A stretch of DNA of 6,523 nt from an uncultured Bacteroides sp. Its GTDB lineage: Bacteria > Bacteroidota > Bacteroidia > Bacteroidales > Bacteroidaceae. This document shows positions 5,045-6,523 of this stretch, piece by piece (the first letter of the stretch is position 1; every line of letters starts with the position of its first letter). The notes below the pieces were generated by a model. It was not told where the DNA came from and searched no databases. It was given only the letters and a program-made list of their open reading frames with translations. The stretch lies in contig NZ_CAJTSC010000089.1 in the NCBI RefSeq assembly GCF_910578895.1, positions 1-6,523 on the forward strand, given 5' to 3'. Both the position numbers and the translations under genes were made by a program.

Positions 5045-5529
5045 TTCTCTTTCTTATGGTTATTATTTTTCTTCTTCCGTTTGTTTGTGCGGTCGCACTT
5101 GCTACACAACCCGTACATGTACAGCGAGTAATGTGTCAGGTTGAAGCGGCTCAGCTTCGTATTCTCAATGGCGTGCTGCAACTCCCCGTTCTGAAACTCG
5201 ACCACCTTGCCGCACTGCGTGCAAATCTGGTGATGATGCGTATCACGGTTATAGCATTTTTCGTATTGAGAGGAGTTCCCGAACTGATGCTTGATGACCA
5301 GGCGGGCATTGATAAGCAGTATGATGGTGTTGTAAAGCGTCGCACGGCTGACACGGAAATTCTCCTGATCCGCCATGAGCGAATAGAGCGTGTCGACATC
5401 GAAATGGCCGTCTATGGAATAAATAGTGTCGAGTATGGCATATCGTTCGGGAGTCTTGCGATGCCCGTTCGAGTTGAGATATTCGGTGAATATCTGCCTA
5501 ACCGTATCTTTCACGTTCTGACTTTCCAT
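5041..5529 (-). CDS. Fur-family metal-responsive transcriptional regulator
   Basis: The 162-residue protein belongs to the Fur family of dimeric DNA-binding repressors that respond to metal or peroxide. The winged helix covers about 1-82 (recognition segment VSRATLYNTI at 60-69). The dimerisation part has the metal-site histidines at 98-100, two CxxC pairs at 103/106 and 142/145 (structural zinc), and His133. The residue matching Asp104 of Bacillus PerR is Glu111 (CGKVVEF), as in true Fur; in PerR an Asp there is needed for peroxide sensing. This favours Fur-like metal sensing over PerR, but a by-eye alignment cannot settle it. The tail after 147 is Lys- and Asn-rich. The frame is open to 5610, but that extension overlaps the promoter, so the start at 5529 is chosen. 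It is the first gene of a coupled pair with purA. Confidence 0.94.
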   Translation of the reverse strand: MESQNVKDTVRQIFTEYLNSNGHRKTPERYAILDTIYSIDGHFDVDTLYSLMADQENFRVSRATLYNTIILLINARLVIKHQFGNSSQYEKCYNRDTHHHQICTQCGKVVEFQNGELQHAIENTKLSRFNLTHYSLYMYGLCSKCDRTNKRKKKNNNHKKEK

Positions 5530-5556
5530 GTAAAGGCGCAGTTTTTTAACAGCCAA

Positions 5557-5586
5557 CAAAGTTAAGCCTTTTTTGCGGAAAGCAAA
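5557..5586 (-). promoter_or_regulatory. Promoter of the Fur-family gene and purA
   Basis: On the minus strand TTTG (5586 to 5583) is followed after 18 bases by TAACTTTG (5564 to 5557), matching TTTG and TAnnTTTG almost ideally. A second TTTG lies four bases further upstream. The predicted leader is about 20-25 nt, which fits the start at 5529 and rules out the longer reading frame. It is the best promoter in the window. Confidence 0.75.
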
Positions 5587-5615
5587 CAAAAAAAGAAAAA
5601 TTATAGTCAAACAGG

Positions 5616-5631
5616 CATGGCTTTTTCATTT
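5616..5631 (-). repeat. 16-bp copy of the end of the inverted-repeat element
   Basis: The minus-strand sequence AAATGAAAAAGCCATG here is identical to the outermost 16 bases of the right arm at 371-386, and matches 15 of 16 bases of the left arm. It fills most of the short gap between the stop of the AlkD-like gene (5635) and the Fur-family promoter. Chance is possible for an A-rich 16-mer but unlikely in a window of this size. Confidence 0.45.
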
Positions 5632-5634
5632 ACA

Positions 5635-6297
5635 TCACAGTTCCACCTCTTCCCTGACCCGGTCATAAAGAAGCCGCCCGGCTTCCGAAGAAGACTCCTT
5701 CATATCCTCCACCCTGCGGCACACCCTGAAAGCGTTTTCCTCGCTGTGCTGCATGAAACGTCGGATAGCTGTCAGCGCGGCGTTGCGCACATGATAGGAA
5801 CCTGACAGGAAAGCGGTTATCGCCTGGTCGAGAAACTCATTCTGCACACGCTCATCCATATCGCCTTTCTTCACCAGCAGGCGGGCAATGGTGAGGAAGC
5901 CGCAGACCTGCGTATATTCGTCCTCGGCAGCAATCCACTGGAAAGACTTGGCAGGAGCATACGGAAGATGCTGGAAAAGGTTCATGCAGGTAAGCTCCGC
6001 AATCTCGATATTGGGAATGCGCTCTATCCAGATATCCGCTATTTCGGGCAGGAAGCTGTCTACCGGCTGGAGCAACCCCGCCAGGATTTTACACTCACGG
6101 ATTTCTTCTTTCCAAAGAGCCTGCGCCAAAGCATGGTCTTTCTCATAGGCGGCGGCAATGCCCTTGATGCGGGGCAGCTCCACACCGAAGTTGAGTTTGT
6201 AGACCAAACCTTTCTCACGCATACTTTGAGACACAGCCCCGTTCATGGAGAGACGGAGCTGTGTCTTTATTTCTTTGAGTTGTTCTTTCAATTCCAT
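5635..6297 (-). CDS. AlkD-like HEAT-repeat protein (DNA alkylation repair family)
   Basis: The 220-residue, mostly helical protein fits the DNA_alkylation/AlkD family of HEAT-repeat DNA glycosylases that remove alkylated bases. The typical segment LWKEEIRECKILAGLL is at 61-76, and helical repeats continue through FQWIAAEDEYTQVCGFLTIA (119-138) to HVRNAALTAIRRF (169-181). Compared from memory with Bacillus cereus AlkD, the Trp109/Asp113/Arg148 catalytic residues are not evident: the region for WWDSVD reads IPNIEIAE (94-101), and the Arg of WLQRAAI falls on Val131 of QVCGF. It may therefore bind DNA without cutting the glycosidic bond, or belong to a divergent subfamily. It is the most upstream of the minus-strand genes, ends 24 bases before the Fur-family promoter, and has no clear terminator after it. 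Length is normal and no damage is seen. Confidence 0.82.
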   Translation of the reverse strand: MELKEQLKEIKTQLRLSMNGAVSQSMREKGLVYKLNFGVELPRIKGIAAAYEKDHALAQALWKEEIRECKILAGLLQPVDSFLPEIADIWIERIPNIEIAELTCMNLFQHLPYAPAKSFQWIAAEDEYTQVCGFLTIARLLVKKGDMDERVQNEFLDQAITAFLSGSYHVRNAALTAIRRFMQHSEENAFRVCRRVEDMKESSSEAGRLLYDRVREEVEL

Positions 6298-6314
6298 ATA
6301 TATAGTGATTAATC

Positions 6315-6400
6315 GGACACGGAGACACGGGTTTTTCTTTTATTCCCTGCAGAACCGGCGTTTTAAACGTCCGGCTCCGCGTCTTCGTACCTCTGTGTCC
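6315..6400. repeat. Nested inverted repeats upstream of the AlkD-like gene
   Basis: The outer arms GGACACGGAG (6315-6324) and CTCTGTGTCC (6391-6400) pair at 9 of 10 positions. Inside, CCGGCGTTT (6355-6363) pairs with AAACG-T-CCGG (6365-6374) with a single bulged T. The inner hairpin lacks a following T tract, so it does not look like a terminator on either strand. The block sits where the promoter of the AlkD-like gene should be, and no TAnnTTTG is visible in it. It could be an operator, an intergenic repeat of the genome, or an element remnant. Confidence 0.5.
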
Positions 6401-6428
6401 AACTAAAACAGATTCGACTAAAAAATAA

Positions 6429-6452
6429 GAGCCTGTTTAAGAGTCTGTTTAA
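6429..6452 (+). repeat. Tandem 12-bp duplication (GAGCCTGTTTAA / GAGTCTGTTTAA)
   Basis: Two 12-base units at 6429-6440 and 6441-6452 differ at one base. They open an AT-rich tail that runs to the window end and finishes in GAGGAGCATAGCGGGC, which could be half of a palindrome. The arrangement suggests the end of an IS or other dispersed repeat cut off by the window, but no transposase is visible. Confidence 0.4.
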
Positions 6453-6523
6453 ATTTTATTCAGCATTATTTTGATAGTTCTTTTCGAGGATGTTTTTCTA
6501 TTTTTATGAGGAGCATAGCGGGC

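Noticed and set aside
5530..5610. N-terminal extension of the Fur-family protein by 27 residues
   Set aside because: It would be translated from DNA that holds the -33 and -7 elements, and family members begin near the MESQNVKDTV start.

Overview
The window is chromosomal DNA of a Bacteroides-type organism (Bacteroidota, order Bacteroidales; the species cannot be fixed from this sequence). Three signs agree. HisS, PurA and the Fur-family protein read like Bacteroides orthologs. Several genes are preceded by the Bacteroidota-type -7 element TAnnTTTG instead of a sigma70-type -10 box. The first 105 bases hold a 47-nt CRISPR repeat of the kind I know from Bacteroides type II-C arrays.

The left part (1-1150) is accessory DNA. 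It starts with the edge of a CRISPR array (one full repeat, one 30-nt spacer, one repeat cut to 24 nt; no cas genes in view). An AT-rich stretch follows, then a 186-bp element bounded by 31-bp inverted repeats, then an unrecognised three-helix membrane protein gene on the + strand (405-980). After that comes a block of five GTTAACTT cores spaced exactly 23 bp apart (1035-1149).

The right part (1159-6297) is a row of minus-strand genes: a small one-helix membrane protein with a strong Shine-Dalgarno, hisS (histidyl-tRNA synthetase), a YugP-type membrane zinc metallopeptidase, purA (adenylosuccinate synthetase), a Fur-family regulator, and an AlkD-like HEAT-repeat protein. The Fur-family gene and purA overlap by four bases (ATGA), so they form a translationally coupled pair behind one clear promoter. 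hisS and the peptidase each end at an obvious rho-independent hairpin. The purA downstream region carries two interlocked 9-bp inverted repeats in a pseudoknot or attenuator-like layout.

The last 226 bases (6298-6523) hold no gene. They contain nested inverted repeats upstream of the AlkD-like gene, a 12-bp tandem duplication, and what looks like the start of a repeat or IS end cut by the window edge.

The housekeeping genes look ordinary and intact. The items most worth a second look are the promoter-like sequence inside the CRISPR repeat and its retention in the truncated repeat, the 23-bp phased array, the inverted-repeat element with a 16-bp copy of its end 5 kb away, the interlocked repeats after purA, and the apparent loss of AlkD catalytic residues.
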